A stretch of 64,000 nt of DNA, taken from assembly GCA_029571985.1 (NCBI GenBank), contig JAKQVC010000194.1, positions 1 to 64,000 on the forward strand, in the 5' to 3' direction. The translations under genes and the position numbers were made by a program. This DNA comes from Bacteroidota bacterium. Its GTDB lineage: Bacteria > Bacteroidota > Bacteroidia > Chitinophagales > BACL12. How positions within the stretch are numbered: the first letter of the stretch is position 1; every line of letters starts with the position of its first letter. Positions 47,909 to 57,813 of the stretch are shown here, one piece after another. Under the pieces are notes generated by a model that saw nothing but the letters and a program-made list of their open reading frames with translations, did not search any database and was not told where the DNA came from.

Positions 47909-49432
47909 TTAAAACTTGTTCATATTTCGGTTGGTCTTGTTGAGTTTCTTCTGTTTTTTGGTTTTCTTGAATTGGTTACCACCTTTTGTTTCATTGTCAA
48001 CATCACCACCTAAGCGGATCATGGCACAACGGAAACCGATAGTAGCGGTAGACAAATCTTCTTCCAGGTAACGGCGTGAACCAGGTGAGCACCAGAAGGC
48101 CTCATCTGCCCAGCTACCGCCTTTGTAAACGCGGGCGTTATCGCTGATCAGGGTTGAACGTCCGTATTCATAAGTAACATAAGAAGTTGAGTCACCATCG
48201 AGGTAATCTACCACATAGCCTTTCTTATAGTTACGGCGGTTAACAGCCTCTTCATCTTTCACAGGGCGGTAACGGATACGACCAAGTGAATCGAGCAGAG
48301 GATAATTATCTTCATCTAAATCGCGCACCTGATACTCATTACCACGATAAGGGTTGAGGTCATCCATTTCAATATAAGTAGTAGGACGATACACATCGGC
48401 CACCCACTCATTCACGTTACCGGCCATGTTATACAGACCGTAATCGTTTGGCATGAATGAATAAACAGGAGCAGTAATGATAGAGTTATCGTTTAATTTA
48501 CCGGCAACACCCGCATAGTCACCACGACCACGCTTATAGTTAGCCAGCATTTTACCCTGAGCCCATTTTTCTTTTGCAGATGGCTCACGAAGGGTATTGC
48601 CATCCCAAGGATACAGGCGGCGATCTGTAATCATCTCATTACCCGGTACGCGGTTACCAATTAAACCGAGAGCGGCATATTCCCATTCAGCCTCGGTAGG
48701 CAAGCGATAATCCGGTAAGAGGATACCATCTTCCATACGCACGGTGCGGCCCATTTTCGGGTCAGCAGCGTATGGACTGTAGTCCTTTTTACCTTTACGC
48801 AAACCGGTGGTATACTGACCTGTCATATAAGTTTCGGATGTGAAGTTATCTTCACCGGAACCCATTGTATTTACGTCGATATATTTTTTCTCCGCGAGAA
48901 TCATCTCATTCACACGGTCGGAGCGCCATTTACAGAATTCAGTAGCCTGTAACCAGGAAACACCTACTACAGGATAGTTCTGATAAGAAGGGTGACGGAA
49001 ATAATACTGCACATAAGGCTCATTGAAGGCCAATTCTTCACGCCAAACCAGTGTATCAGGAAGGGAGTTCTGAATAACTTCAGGGAAGTCAGGGAACTGC
49101 TTAATCATCCAATACACATATTCGCGGTAGTGCAGGTTAGAAATTTCCGTTTCATCCAGGTAAAAGGATGATACCGTTACGCGGCGCGGAATGTTGTTGT
49201 ATTCAAAAGTAACGTCCTGTTCAGTGGTACCTTGAACGACAGTACCGCCCTGAACCAACACGAGGTTAGGCCCCGTAGCCTGTCCGTCATACCGATGTGC
49301 TTCAAAACCACCCCATTTAGGGTCGTTGTACTTAAAGCCGGAAACCGAAGATCTTTTCTTACAAGAAGTTCCGAAAGCCAACAGCAGGACTGTAAAAGAC
49401 AGAACTATTACAGGATGCAGGTTTCTTTTCAT
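47909..49432 (-). CDS. gldJ: Gliding motility lipoprotein GldJ
   Basis: A 507-residue lipoprotein (signal with lipobox LLLAFGTSC) carrying a formylglycine-generating-enzyme-like (FGE-sulfatase) domain: MxxVQGGTxxxG-type opening, SSFYLDETEISNLHYREYVYW, DYRLPTEAEWEYAA, GLYNMAGNVNEWVADVYRP and VYKGGSWADEAFW. The match is to GldJ rather than its relative GldK because of the YREYVYWM and SLPDTLVWREEL regions and the neighbourhood: gldJ, porU and porV adjoin in Flavobacterium johnsoniae. GldJ stabilises other gliding and T9SS proteins. A Lys/Asn-rich tail (KKTKKQKKLNKTNRN) is notable. Confidence 0.87.
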   Translation of the reverse strand: MKRNLHPVIVLSFTVLLLAFGTSCKKRSSVSGFKYNDPKWGGFEAHRYDGQATGPNLVLVQGGTVVQGTTEQDVTFEYNNIPRRVTVSSFYLDETEISNLHYREYVYWMIKQFPDFPEVIQNSLPDTLVWREELAFNEPYVQYYFRHPSYQNYPVVGVSWLQATEFCKWRSDRVNEMILAEKKYIDVNTMGSGEDNFTSETYMTGQYTTGLRKGKKDYSPYAADPKMGRTVRMEDGILLPDYRLPTEAEWEYAALGLIGNRVPGNEMITDRRLYPWDGNTLREPSAKEKWAQGKMLANYKRGRGDYAGVAGKLNDNSIITAPVYSFMPNDYGLYNMAGNVNEWVADVYRPTTYIEMDDLNPYRGNEYQVRDLDEDNYPLLDSLGRIRYRPVKDEEAVNRRNYKKGYVVDYLDGDSTSYVTYEYGRSTLISDNARVYKGGSWADEAFWCSPGSRRYLEEDLSTATIGFRCAMIRLGGDVDNETKGGNQFKKTKKQKKLNKTNRNMNKF

Positions 49433-49461
49433 ACTTTTTTTCTTTTACTTGAGAGTTAACG

Positions 49462-49494
49462 CAAATGTAGCAAACTTATTTTGAGATTCACAAA
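49462..49494 (-). promoter_or_regulatory. Promoter of gldJ
   Basis: On the minus strand TTTG (49494-49491) and TACATTTG (49469-49462) are separated by 21 bases, matching both Bacteroidota consensus boxes. The leader to the ATG at 49432 is about 25 bases. It starts within the end of the PorP/SprF gene upstream. Confidence 0.75.
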
Positions 49495-50477
49495 ACTCTG
49501 GGGCATTCCAGCATACTTTTCTGCCCATTTTTAATGGCATGGCCTGCTCTTTCCTTAAAAGTGAACATAAGCGACACCTCATGGGCGCCGCCTGTAAGGC
49601 CTGCAAGCTGCCCGGTACTTACATCGTAGCTATATCCAAACCGCACCATTCCCTTCGCCATCCCGACCAAAAACACCACATCGCTGAGGTTAGCCGTGGT
49701 GTGTTTAAAGGCCAAACCGCCTAAAAACAAGCCTTTTTTGGCATAGATGCCTGTTTGCAGCTGATTGAATCCGGCCTGCGACGACCAGAGCAGATAAGGA
49801 TTTACGAGCAAATCGTCCTTCTTTTTACCTCCAAAAAAGATACCTGCCTGAGCCCCGATGGTTCCGGGCAGGGTGCTGGCACTGTTGCCATAAAAGCTGA
49901 TGGTTGGCGTATTCAGATGATCGAAAGCCATGCCCACGTAGAGGCGGTTGCTGTAAAAAAGCAGTCCCATGCCCACATCCATGGTATTAAAATTATTTGA
50001 AGCCGGCGCCGGTTCGCCAGTGGGGTTCGGGTTCCCGGCAGCATCATTAAACCCGGTGAGCAGGTTAATCTGATCATAAAATTGAATATCCTGCCAGTTT
50101 ATACTGTACTGCAAATAGTCTAAACCAATGCCAATATTAAGTGCATAATCAGCCCCAATCCTCGCTTGGTACATATATTGCAGCCCGGCCTGAGTAGAGG
50201 TAAGCAGGCCATCACCCTGAACATCCTGTACAACATTAAATCCCAGCCCACTCCTCATTTTACCGATATAAGCATCTCCTGCTGCACGATAGGTTACATA
50301 AGACTGAGGCATGGTTGGCCACTGGTCGCGAAAATTCAGAATAAGTCGCGGATCACCGAAAGCGCCGGCAAAGGCCGGGTTAACTGTAGTTTGAGCTGCA
50401 AACCACTGACTGAACCGCAAATCCTGACCAGAAACCTGAGTGGCAGAAAAAATGAACCAAACGCAGGCGCCAAACAT
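49488..50477 (-). CDS. PorP/SprF family T9SS membrane protein
   Basis: A 329-residue outer membrane protein of the PorP/SprF family. The signal peptide (ACVWFIFSATQVSGQ) is followed by DLRFSQWFAAQTTVNPAFAGAFG, the family's standard opening, then barrel strands (RLILNFRDQWPTMPQSYVTY, GLGFNVVQDVQGDG, MYQARIGADYALNIGIGLDYLQYSINW) and a C-terminal FGYSYDVSTGQLAGLTGGAHEVSLMFTF strand. SprF/PorP proteins help specific cargo reach the surface through T9SS. The frame continues to 50570, but the ATG at 50477 gives the clean signal and leaves about 100 bases as a divergent control region shared with porU. Confidence 0.88.
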   Translation of the reverse strand: MFGACVWFIFSATQVSGQDLRFSQWFAAQTTVNPAFAGAFGDPRLILNFRDQWPTMPQSYVTYRAAGDAYIGKMRSGLGFNVVQDVQGDGLLTSTQAGLQYMYQARIGADYALNIGIGLDYLQYSINWQDIQFYDQINLLTGFNDAAGNPNPTGEPAPASNNFNTMDVGMGLLFYSNRLYVGMAFDHLNTPTISFYGNSASTLPGTIGAQAGIFFGGKKKDDLLVNPYLLWSSQAGFNQLQTGIYAKKGLFLGGLAFKHTTANLSDVVFLVGMAKGMVRFGYSYDVSTGQLAGLTGGAHEVSLMFTFKERAGHAIKNGQKSMLECPRVL

Positions 50478-50579
50478 TACGTGTTTACTGTCGGCACGTT
50501 TAATAATTGACCAAACGATGGCAATAAACTTATGATATTTGCGTTCTTGAACCACTCTGTTGTTAACCAATCTTACTTG

Positions 50580-53500
50580 ATGAAAGCGAATGTCTCTGCA
50601 CTGCGTAAGCTGTTTTCGGCTGCAATGTTAACGTGTTTATGGATGAATGCAGTATGGGCGGGTGCACAATTTTCGGTGGATCGCTCACTGCAGTGGTCAG
50701 CCACCTTGCGTCCTTTTAATAGCGAAAGTGGTATCAGTTACAATGCCTTATCATTTGCAGGGGCATCTTTTTCTGTTGAAAACACTTATGTATTGCCACA
50801 ATTTCAGGAGTCATTTCCGATATCTGGCTCCCTCGTTTCATCGGCAACACTTACCAATACAGTATTTAGTCCCGTGACCGAATTAAATGGAAAAGAGCTC
50901 GAAAAATTGCGGTCAAAACTGTCGAAAGAAATTCAGGTACACGCATCCGTTGGTTTTGCACAAAAGCAACCGGAAGCTATCATAGATTTCATTCCGTTGC
51001 GCATCAATCCCAGCACAAATGTGGTTGAAAAATTGGTGTCGTTTACCCTCACGATTCAAACGTCTGACATTGCCCTGAAAACAACAGAAACTACTGACGT
51101 AACAGGCATCAGCGCATTGTCGTCAGGCCGCTGGTATAAAATCAGTCTGACAAAAGAAGGGATTTATAAAATTGATAAAGACTTTTTAAACAGTTTAGGA
51201 ATATCCGGATCCATTTCCTTTTCAACCTTAGGTGTATTTGGTAATGGCGGAGGCATGCTGCCTGAATCGAATGCGGATTTCAGGTATGACGACATTCAGG
51301 AAAACAGCATTTACAAATTTGATGCAAACGGGAATAATATTTTTGACGATGGCGATTATATTTTATTCTATGGTCAGGCGCCGCATCGATTTAATTATAT
51401 TCCTTCAGAAAATACTTTCCGGCATCAGAATAATATTTATTCCGATAAAACCTGTTATTTCATTTCACCGGATAAAGGAACAGGCAAATTTATTACCGGC
51501 ACCGCCTCATTACCTGTGGAAAATTACACCACATCCACCTATGATATTATACAATTTATTGATGCGGATAAATCCAATTTATTAAGCAGTGGAAGAGCCT
51601 GGTATGGTGACGCCTTTGATATTTTTAATCCATCGCGCGACTACAGTTTTACCTTTCCGGATTTAGTTGCAGGTTCTACCATGCAATATCGCATAGAAGC
51701 TGCTGGTAACAGCCCTTCCGGCAGTATTATTTTAAATCTGAGTGCAAATGGTACGGCCTTGCCGGTTGATATTGTTATCAGCCAATTAGTGGAAGGTTTT
51801 ACCGAAACGTATGCCTATGCTGAATTAGCAGAAAGCGCTTTCACAACCACCGGGTCATCTGTTACTATTGGTATTGATTTTACAGGCTCTTCTACATCAA
51901 CAGCCTGGTTAGATTATATTGAATTATTAGGCCGCGCACAAATTAAATATGCGGGTAGTCAGCTTATGTTCAGAGACCTTCAAAGTATTGCGCCGGGCAG
52001 GATAACAAAATTTTCTGTTCAGGCAAATACGGGAGTTTTCATTTGGGATGTGACTGACCAAACACAGGTTAAATCAATGGATTATTCAGCTGCAGGTGGT
52101 GTTGTGGAATTTATTACAGCAACAGACTCTTTACGTGAATTTATTGTTTTTGAACCTGCGAATGCCTATAGCAGTGATGAATTAAATTTTGAGCAAGAAG
52201 TAGCCAATCAAAATATACATAACGATACGTATTTTCCGGATTATGTGATTGTAACGCATCCTTCGTTTCTTTCAGAAGCACGTCGTTTAGCAGCATATCA
52301 TTATAATGAGGATGGATTAGATACTTTGGTGGTTACAACCACACAGGTTTACAATGAATTTAGCAGCGGTGTGATGGATTTATCTGCCATTCGCGATATG
52401 ATGCGCATGTTTTATGTGCGTGCCGGAGCTGATGCCGATAAATTACCACGCTACTTATTAGTGTTTGGAGATGCATCATTTGACTATAGAAATATCACTT
52501 ATGCAGATGACGAAAACACGATGAAGGTGCCAACATTTGAAAGTCCTGAATCTCTTCAGAAAGCCTATTCTTATTGCACGGATGACTATATGGGATTTTT
52601 AGATGTTACAGAGGGCGATGATATAGAAAGCACATCTGAAAAACTTGATATTGGTATTGGGCGATTACCATGTGTAACGATTGAAGAAGCCGGACAACTG
52701 GTTGATAAAATCATGCATTATTCCTCGCCCGAATCACTGGGTAGCTGGCGGAATAATTTAAGTTTTCTGGCAGATGATGAAGATTATAATACCCACGTGG
52801 AAGATGCAAACCTGTTAGCCATTTACATGGAAGCCAATCACCCGGTTTACAATCTGGATAAAATATATTTTGACAGCTATCAGCAAATTCCAGGTGCCGG
52901 GGGCGAGCGATATCCGGAGGTGGAAACGGCCATCAATAACAAGCTATTTACCGGTTCGCTCATTATGAATTATTTAGGTCATGGCAATGAACAAAACTGG
53001 GCACAGGAACGCGTGCTTTCGGTTGATGATATTAATAGCTGGACAAACTATGATAAGTTGCCATTATTCATCACGGCAACCTGTTCATTTTCGAGGTATG
53101 ATAATCCCGGTTTGCGTTCGGCGGGTGAGTTAGTGATCATGAATCCAAGAGGTGGCGGTATTGCCTTAATGACAACGGTGCGATTAGTTTATGCTTCAGC
53201 GAATTACGATCTCAATAGTAATTTTATTGAGCATTTATTTGATGCACCGGGTGGCATTAATCCACGTTTGGGCGATGCTGTCAGGTTAGGAAAAAATGCA
53301 GTTACCACTCAACCTGAAAACAACCGCAAGTTTATTTTGTTAGGAGATCCGGGTGTGATGTTGAACTATCCAAAATATCAGGTGCAAACCAAAACCGTTA
53401 ATGGCTACGATATTACCGTGTATACCGATACGTTGAAGGCGCTTGACAAAGTAACGATTACCGGAGAGGTAACCGATGAAAGCGGCGAAAAACTGACCGG

Positions 53501-54485
53501 TTTTAATGGTATTGTGTATCCTGCGGTTTACGATAAACCGGTACTGGTAAACAATCTGGTGAACGACCCAACCTTTAGTGGTGTGGGTGGATACGGACCG
53601 AGCGAGCCATTCTCGTTTTACGTGCAAAAAAATGCCTTATATAAAGGAAAAGCCAGTGTGGTAAATGGTGATTTCAGCTTTGCGTTTATTGTTCCTAAGG
53701 ATATCAGTTACAGTTTTGGCTCCGGCAAACTGAGCTACTATGCAGATAACGGGTTAGAGGATGCGCATGGCTTCGATACAGAGGTAATTATTGGCGGCAC
53801 AGCAGATGATGCCGTATTAGATGATGTTGGGCCGGAGGTTGAGGTGTACATGAATGATGAAACCTTTGTTTTAGGCGGTTTGACAGATGAAAACCCGATA
53901 TTGTTAATTAAGCTCAGCGACAGCAGTGGTATTAACGCGCTGGGCAACGCCGTTGGACACGATATAACGGCAACCTTAGATGAAGACCAGCAGACGCTGT
54001 TGAAGCTCAATGAATATTATGAATCGGATTTAGACCAATACCAAACGGGTTCTGTGGTTTATCCGCTTAGCGATATTGCCACCGGCAGACATACCGTGAG
54101 TGTGAAGGCCTGGGACGTGCATAACAATTCAGGAGACGGGTATACCGAGTTTATTGTGGCTGAAACGGCCGATCTGGCCTTGAGTCACGTGCTAAACTAT
54201 CCAAACCCGTTTACCGATAATACATCCTTCTGGTTTGAACATAACCGGCCGGGCGATTTGCTCGATGTGAAGGTAGAGGTATTTACCGTGAGCGGAAAGC
54301 GGGTAATCACCCTGCAGCAGCAGGTTGTAACCGACGGCTACCGGGTTGATTCCATTACCTGGGATGGGCGAGATGCTTACGGGGATCCGATTGGAAAGGG
54401 TGTTTATGTATATAAAGTGAGCGTTAAAGCTGCCAGTGATAACAGCAGCGCTCAGGAATTTCAAAAACTGGTTATACTAAAATGA
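50580..54485 (+). CDS. porU: T9SS sortase PorU
   Basis: A 1301-residue gingipain-family (C25) protein that cuts off T9SS sorting tails at the cell surface and attaches cargo. The start at 50580 gives a signal peptide (FSAAMLTCLWMNAVWAGAQ). The first 530 residues are beta-rich domains. The protease domain (about 560-960) shows its general features: YLLVFGDASFDYRN, the catalytic His in MNYLGHGNEQNWAQE and the catalytic Cys in FITATCSFSRYDNP. The C-terminal 350 residues form Ig-like domains and end in a T9SS-like tail (SHVLNYPNPF, GVYVYKVSVKA). porV follows directly, as in other species. Confidence 0.95.
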   Translation: MKANVSALRKLFSAAMLTCLWMNAVWAGAQFSVDRSLQWSATLRPFNSESGISYNALSFAGASFSVENTYVLPQFQESFPISGSLVSSATLTNTVFSPVTELNGKELEKLRSKLSKEIQVHASVGFAQKQPEAIIDFIPLRINPSTNVVEKLVSFTLTIQTSDIALKTTETTDVTGISALSSGRWYKISLTKEGIYKIDKDFLNSLGISGSISFSTLGVFGNGGGMLPESNADFRYDDIQENSIYKFDANGNNIFDDGDYILFYGQAPHRFNYIPSENTFRHQNNIYSDKTCYFISPDKGTGKFITGTASLPVENYTTSTYDIIQFIDADKSNLLSSGRAWYGDAFDIFNPSRDYSFTFPDLVAGSTMQYRIEAAGNSPSGSIILNLSANGTALPVDIVISQLVEGFTETYAYAELAESAFTTTGSSVTIGIDFTGSSTSTAWLDYIELLGRAQIKYAGSQLMFRDLQSIAPGRITKFSVQANTGVFIWDVTDQTQVKSMDYSAAGGVVEFITATDSLREFIVFEPANAYSSDELNFEQEVANQNIHNDTYFPDYVIVTHPSFLSEARRLAAYHYNEDGLDTLVVTTTQVYNEFSSGVMDLSAIRDMMRMFYVRAGADADKLPRYLLVFGDASFDYRNITYADDENTMKVPTFESPESLQKAYSYCTDDYMGFLDVTEGDDIESTSEKLDIGIGRLPCVTIEEAGQLVDKIMHYSSPESLGSWRNNLSFLADDEDYNTHVEDANLLAIYMEANHPVYNLDKIYFDSYQQIPGAGGERYPEVETAINNKLFTGSLIMNYLGHGNEQNWAQERVLSVDDINSWTNYDKLPLFITATCSFSRYDNPGLRSAGELVIMNPRGGGIALMTTVRLVYASANYDLNSNFIEHLFDAPGGINPRLGDAVRLGKNAVTTQPENNRKFILLGDPGVMLNYPKYQVQTKTVNGYDITVYTDTLKALDKVTITGEVTDESGEKLTGFNGIVYPAVYDKPVLVNNLVNDPTFSGVGGYGPSEPFSFYVQKNALYKGKASVVNGDFSFAFIVPKDISYSFGSGKLSYYADNGLEDAHGFDTEVIIGGTADDAVLDDVGPEVEVYMNDETFVLGGLTDENPILLIKLSDSSGINALGNAVGHDITATLDEDQQTLLKLNEYYESDLDQYQTGSVVYPLSDIATGRHTVSVKAWDVHNNSGDGYTEFIVAETADLALSHVLNYPNPFTDNTSFWFEHNRPGDLLDVKVEVFTVSGKRVITLQQQVVTDGYRVDSITWDGRDAYGDPIGKGVYVYKVSVKAASDNSSAQEFQKLVILK

Positions 54486-54510
54486 CCCCTCCCCTCGTTA
54501 CAGAATGTTG

Positions 54511-54518
54511 TAATTTTG
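54511..54518 (+). promoter_or_regulatory. -7 box of porV
   Basis: TAATTTTG matches TAnnTTTG perfectly and lies 29 bases before the porV ATG at 54548. porV can therefore be transcribed apart from porU. Confidence 0.6.
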
Positions 54519-54547
54519 CGAACCTTAATATATTTTAGATTCTTCTT

Positions 54548-55756
54548 ATGCGAATATCTCTGAGACTGACAGTGTTGATTGCGGTGGTTATCCTGGTTGG
54601 AAATGCCAGCCGCGCACAAATTTCACTTGGTGGAGACACCGGTGATGAATATTTGAATACGGTGACAACCGCGGTGCCCTTTTTGCGCATTGCCCCTGAC
54701 GCACGTTCTGGTGGCCTTGCCGATGCCGGTATAGCGATTTCACCAGATGCAAACTCTATTTTCTGGAATGCTTCTAAAGCCGTTTTCATTGATGAAAAGC
54801 ACCCATATGGCTTGTCGATGACCTATACCCCATGGCTCAGCAACCTCGTTGATGACATTTATCTGGCCTACCTGACCGGTTATTGGAAGGTTGATGAGTT
54901 GTCAGCATTAAGCACTTCACTCCGCTACTTTTCATTAGGTAGCATCACCTTTACAGATGCTTCAGGTAATGTTTTACAGGATTTCAGACCAAATGAATTT
55001 GCCTTTGACGTTGCATATTCACGTAAACTGGCCGACAATTTATCGGCAGGTCTTACACTGAAATATCTTTTCTCCAACCTGGCTACTGATCAGGTGGTAA
55101 ACGGTGTTCAGGTTACCCCGGCTATGGGTGTTGCTGCAGACATCAGCTTGTTTTACACAAGCAAGTTTGATACCGGCGATAAAGATTCTGAACTCGGTTT
55201 AGGTTTGGTGATTTCAAATGTGGGCAATAAGGTGACTTACACCAGCAGTGTCGAAAAAGACTTTATTCCAACTAACCTGGGACTTGGTGCAGCTTATAGT
55301 GTGAATTTTGATCAATTCAACAAGTTGACCCTTGCGTTAGATGTAAACAAATTATTAGTACCTACACCGGACACTACGGATACTGACAATGATGGTATTC
55401 CAAACTTCAAAGAAGAAACCATGATAAGTGGTATGTTAGGTTCATTTAGTGATGCACCAAACGGATTCAGCGAAGAATTACATGAATTTATGATTAGCAC
55501 CGGTTTAGAATATTGGTATGATGATAAGTTTGCAGTGCGCACCGGTTATTTTTATGAGCATCCAACAAAAGGTGATCGTCAATACTTCACTGTTGGTTTA
55601 GGTTTGCGCTATAATGTATTCGGACTTGATTTTTCATATTTAGTTCCTACCAGCAACAACCAAAATCCATTGGATAACACCTTGCGATTTACATTAATTT
55701 TTAATCTTGATGCACTTGGCACATCAGGTGCTGAAGAAAGTGGATCTGACAGTTAA
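54548..55756 (+). CDS. porV: T9SS outer membrane protein PorV (LptO)
   Basis: A 402-residue outer membrane barrel that shuttles T9SS cargo from the translocon to the PorU sortase. After a signal peptide (VAVVILVGNASRAQI) comes VPFLRIAPDARSGGLADAGIAISPDANSIFWNASK, the strongly conserved PorV opening. Strands of a FadL-like barrel follow (SLGSITFTDASGN, FAFDVAYSRKLADNLSAGLTLKYLFS). One loop (about 270-285) holds DTTDTDNDGIPNFKEE, a calcium-binding-like TSP3 motif. A Ser-rich acidic end closes the protein. A terminator follows. Confidence 0.95.
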   Translation: MRISLRLTVLIAVVILVGNASRAQISLGGDTGDEYLNTVTTAVPFLRIAPDARSGGLADAGIAISPDANSIFWNASKAVFIDEKHPYGLSMTYTPWLSNLVDDIYLAYLTGYWKVDELSALSTSLRYFSLGSITFTDASGNVLQDFRPNEFAFDVAYSRKLADNLSAGLTLKYLFSNLATDQVVNGVQVTPAMGVAADISLFYTSKFDTGDKDSELGLGLVISNVGNKVTYTSSVEKDFIPTNLGLGAAYSVNFDQFNKLTLALDVNKLLVPTPDTTDTDNDGIPNFKEETMISGMLGSFSDAPNGFSEELHEFMISTGLEYWYDDKFAVRTGYFYEHPTKGDRQYFTVGLGLRYNVFGLDFSYLVPTSNNQNPLDNTLRFTLIFNLDALGTSGAEESGSDS

Positions 55757-55773
55757 ACTTATTTTTACTGTAT

Positions 55774-55809
55774 AAAAAAAGGCTGATTCAAATGAATCAG
55801 CCTTTTTTT
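55774..55809 (+). terminator. Terminator of porV
   Basis: GGCTGATTC (55781-55789) pairs with GAATCAGCC (55794-55802) around AAAT, flanked by seven A and seven T that can extend the stem to 16 bp. Confidence 0.93.
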
Positions 55810-55976
55810 ATTGCATAATGTGTGCTTGTCATCCTACTGTCATAAACGGCGCAAACGAAAGTTGGTGGCTGATTCTTGTACAGAAAAATAAAAAATATTT
55901 CCTGCACGTATCCCAACCTCTATACCAGGTACGTCGTGTATGTATTTGTTAAACAATTATTTAAATCTCCTCTATT

Positions 55977-57593
55977 ATGAAAAGAATTACAACTCTACTC
56001 CTGATTACACTCACAACGATATTTCACGCCTGGGCTAAACCCATGTTTTGCAGTTCAGCATTTACTGTTACCATTGACGGTGCAACGGCTGCATTTAATG
56101 GAGAAGCAACAGGTGTATCACCTTATTTCAGTTGGGATTTCGGCGATGGCACTTACGGAAGTGGCGAAGATGTGATACATACCTATTCAGATAATGGTTT
56201 GTATCTGGTTTGTCTTTCTGTAATTACGGCTGACAGCTGCTTTTCCGTCTCTTGCGACAGTATCTACATAGACGGTGCCGGTGGTGGTGTTGATAGTGGT
56301 GAATGTTCCGCTGCATTCACGTGGTTTGAAACATTTGGCACCGTCTATTTTACTGATGCTTCCGATGATGGAGGTGCAGATGACATTTATTGGCAATGGA
56401 ATTTTGGTGACGGCTCTATGTCGGATGCAGAAAATCCGGTGCATACTTATTTGCCTGGCACCTATGAAGTGTGTCTGACAATTTACACCAGCGATTCCTG
56501 TTCGAGTATGTTTTGCGATTTAGTGACTGTTGGTGGAGGTATTGACTCTATGTCATGCAGTGCAGGTTTTGTTTTTGATACGGATGATGACATGGCCTAT
56601 TTCGAAAATACCAGTACAGGCGGTGGCGCTGATATTGTATCCTATTGGTGGTCATTTGGTGATGGCACCTATTCTGATGCAGAAAATCCATCGCACCTTT
56701 ATGCTGATGATGATATTTATTTTGTTTGTCTGACAATTTACACTGCAGATTCCTGCACTAGCACTTATTGCTCTGAGGTGATCATCGGAGGCGGTGGTGG
56801 AGGTATTGACTCACTGCTTTGTGCAGCTGAATATGAATATACAGTATCAGGCACAGAAGTAGATTTTGTGAATACCAGCGATGGTGGCGGTGCGGATATC
56901 TGGACATATTATTGGGAATTTGGTGATGGCGGAACCAGCTACGAAGAAGATCCTACACATATCTTCGCATTTGAAGGTGTTTTTGAAGTTTGCTTAACCA
57001 TTTTCACTTCAGATAGTTGTTCAAGCACTTATTGCCAACCGGTTGATATCACGGATGGTGATACTACTGGTGTATGTAATGCTTTCTTTGAATATGATTT
57101 CGGTATTACCCCTTGGGGAATTTTTACAACGAATTTATCAGATGATGGTGGTGCACCTACAATGACTTACTCTTGGGATTTCGGAGATGGTGGAACGAGT
57201 ACAGAATTCGAACCTGTGCACGAATATGCTATAGGCGGAAGCTACAATGTATGTCTCACAGTAACCACGCCTACATGCAGTGATACGTATTGTTTAGTTG
57301 TAGACATTGCTGCTGCAACAGATGATATTTTACTCGGAGGTTTAGTTGTGACACCAAATCCAGCTCATGATAATGTGCAGATTCAATTTAGCAGTACAGA
57401 AACATCATTAGCACAGATGTATGTAGCAGATTTGACTGGTAAACAAATATATGCTCTATCCTCAGAACCCGTTCAAACCGGATTTAATGCAATTCAAATC
57501 GAAACATCCACCTGGGAGTCAGGGATGTATGTGATACATATCCAACTTGCTGATGGCAGCATCGCAAGCGAGAAAATATTGGTTGTGCATTGA
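55977..57593 (+). CDS. T9SS cargo protein with five PKD repeats
   Basis: A 538-residue secreted protein. A signal peptide (ending near FHAWA) is followed by five PKD domains of about 85 residues, each with a WDFGDGT- or WEFGDGG-type core and an ending such as VCLTIYTSDSCSS(T/M)(Y/F)C. The spacing of the cysteines is repeated in each unit, so each domain is probably held by its own disulfide. Acidic linkers (GGGGGGIDS) join units. The C-terminus is a T9SS tail (GLVVTPNPAHDNVQIQF, ESGMYVIHIQLADGS). PKD domains usually serve adhesion or spacing at the surface. The gene follows porV, with a terminator on each side. Confidence 0.9.
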   Translation: MKRITTLLLITLTTIFHAWAKPMFCSSAFTVTIDGATAAFNGEATGVSPYFSWDFGDGTYGSGEDVIHTYSDNGLYLVCLSVITADSCFSVSCDSIYIDGAGGGVDSGECSAAFTWFETFGTVYFTDASDDGGADDIYWQWNFGDGSMSDAENPVHTYLPGTYEVCLTIYTSDSCSSMFCDLVTVGGGIDSMSCSAGFVFDTDDDMAYFENTSTGGGADIVSYWWSFGDGTYSDAENPSHLYADDDIYFVCLTIYTADSCTSTYCSEVIIGGGGGGIDSLLCAAEYEYTVSGTEVDFVNTSDGGGADIWTYYWEFGDGGTSYEEDPTHIFAFEGVFEVCLTIFTSDSCSSTYCQPVDITDGDTTGVCNAFFEYDFGITPWGIFTTNLSDDGGAPTMTYSWDFGDGGTSTEFEPVHEYAIGGSYNVCLTVTTPTCSDTYCLVVDIAAATDDILLGGLVVTPNPAHDNVQIQFSSTETSLAQMYVADLTGKQIYALSSEPVQTGFNAIQIETSTWESGMYVIHIQLADGSIASEKILVVH

Positions 57594-57613
57594 TTGTGTT
57601 CCTTTAGTCGCTG

Positions 57614-57645
57614 AAGCCGGGATTGTGCGATCCCGGCTTTTTTTA
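57614..57645 (+). terminator. Terminator of the PKD cargo gene
   Basis: AAGCCGGGAT (57614-57623) pairs with ATCCCGGCTT (57630-57639) around TGTGCG, followed by a T-run. Confidence 0.9.
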
Positions 57646-57666
57646 TGCAGGAAATCTCCAAATGAC

Positions 57667-57728
57667 TGCATTTCAGGCCTGCCCTGAAGTGAAAACTACG
57701 CAGTGGAGTGGAGTAGTTTTCTACTTCA
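57667..57728. repeat. Structured repeat, copy A (partial: third hairpin only)
   Basis: The sequence from TGCATTTCAGGCCTGCCC matches the end of the copies at 58303 and 58516. TGAAGT (57685-57690) plus GAAAACTAC (57691-57699) pairs with GTAGTTTTC (57713-57721) and ACTTCA (57723-57728), with T57722 bulged. The loop GCAGTGGAGTGGA differs from the other copies. Confidence 0.85.
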
Positions 57729-57813
57729 ACCTATTAATTCTATTGTGAGATACTCCGAAATCTGAAAAAGAATTCAACCCAAGGTTACCCAACATTTCAA
57801 CGATGATTAAAAA

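Noticed and set aside
47909-49432. Call of GldK/PorK instead of GldJ
   Set aside because: Both share the FGE-like domain, but the sequence motifs and the murF-gldJ-porU-porV context fit GldJ, and no gldLMN genes follow.
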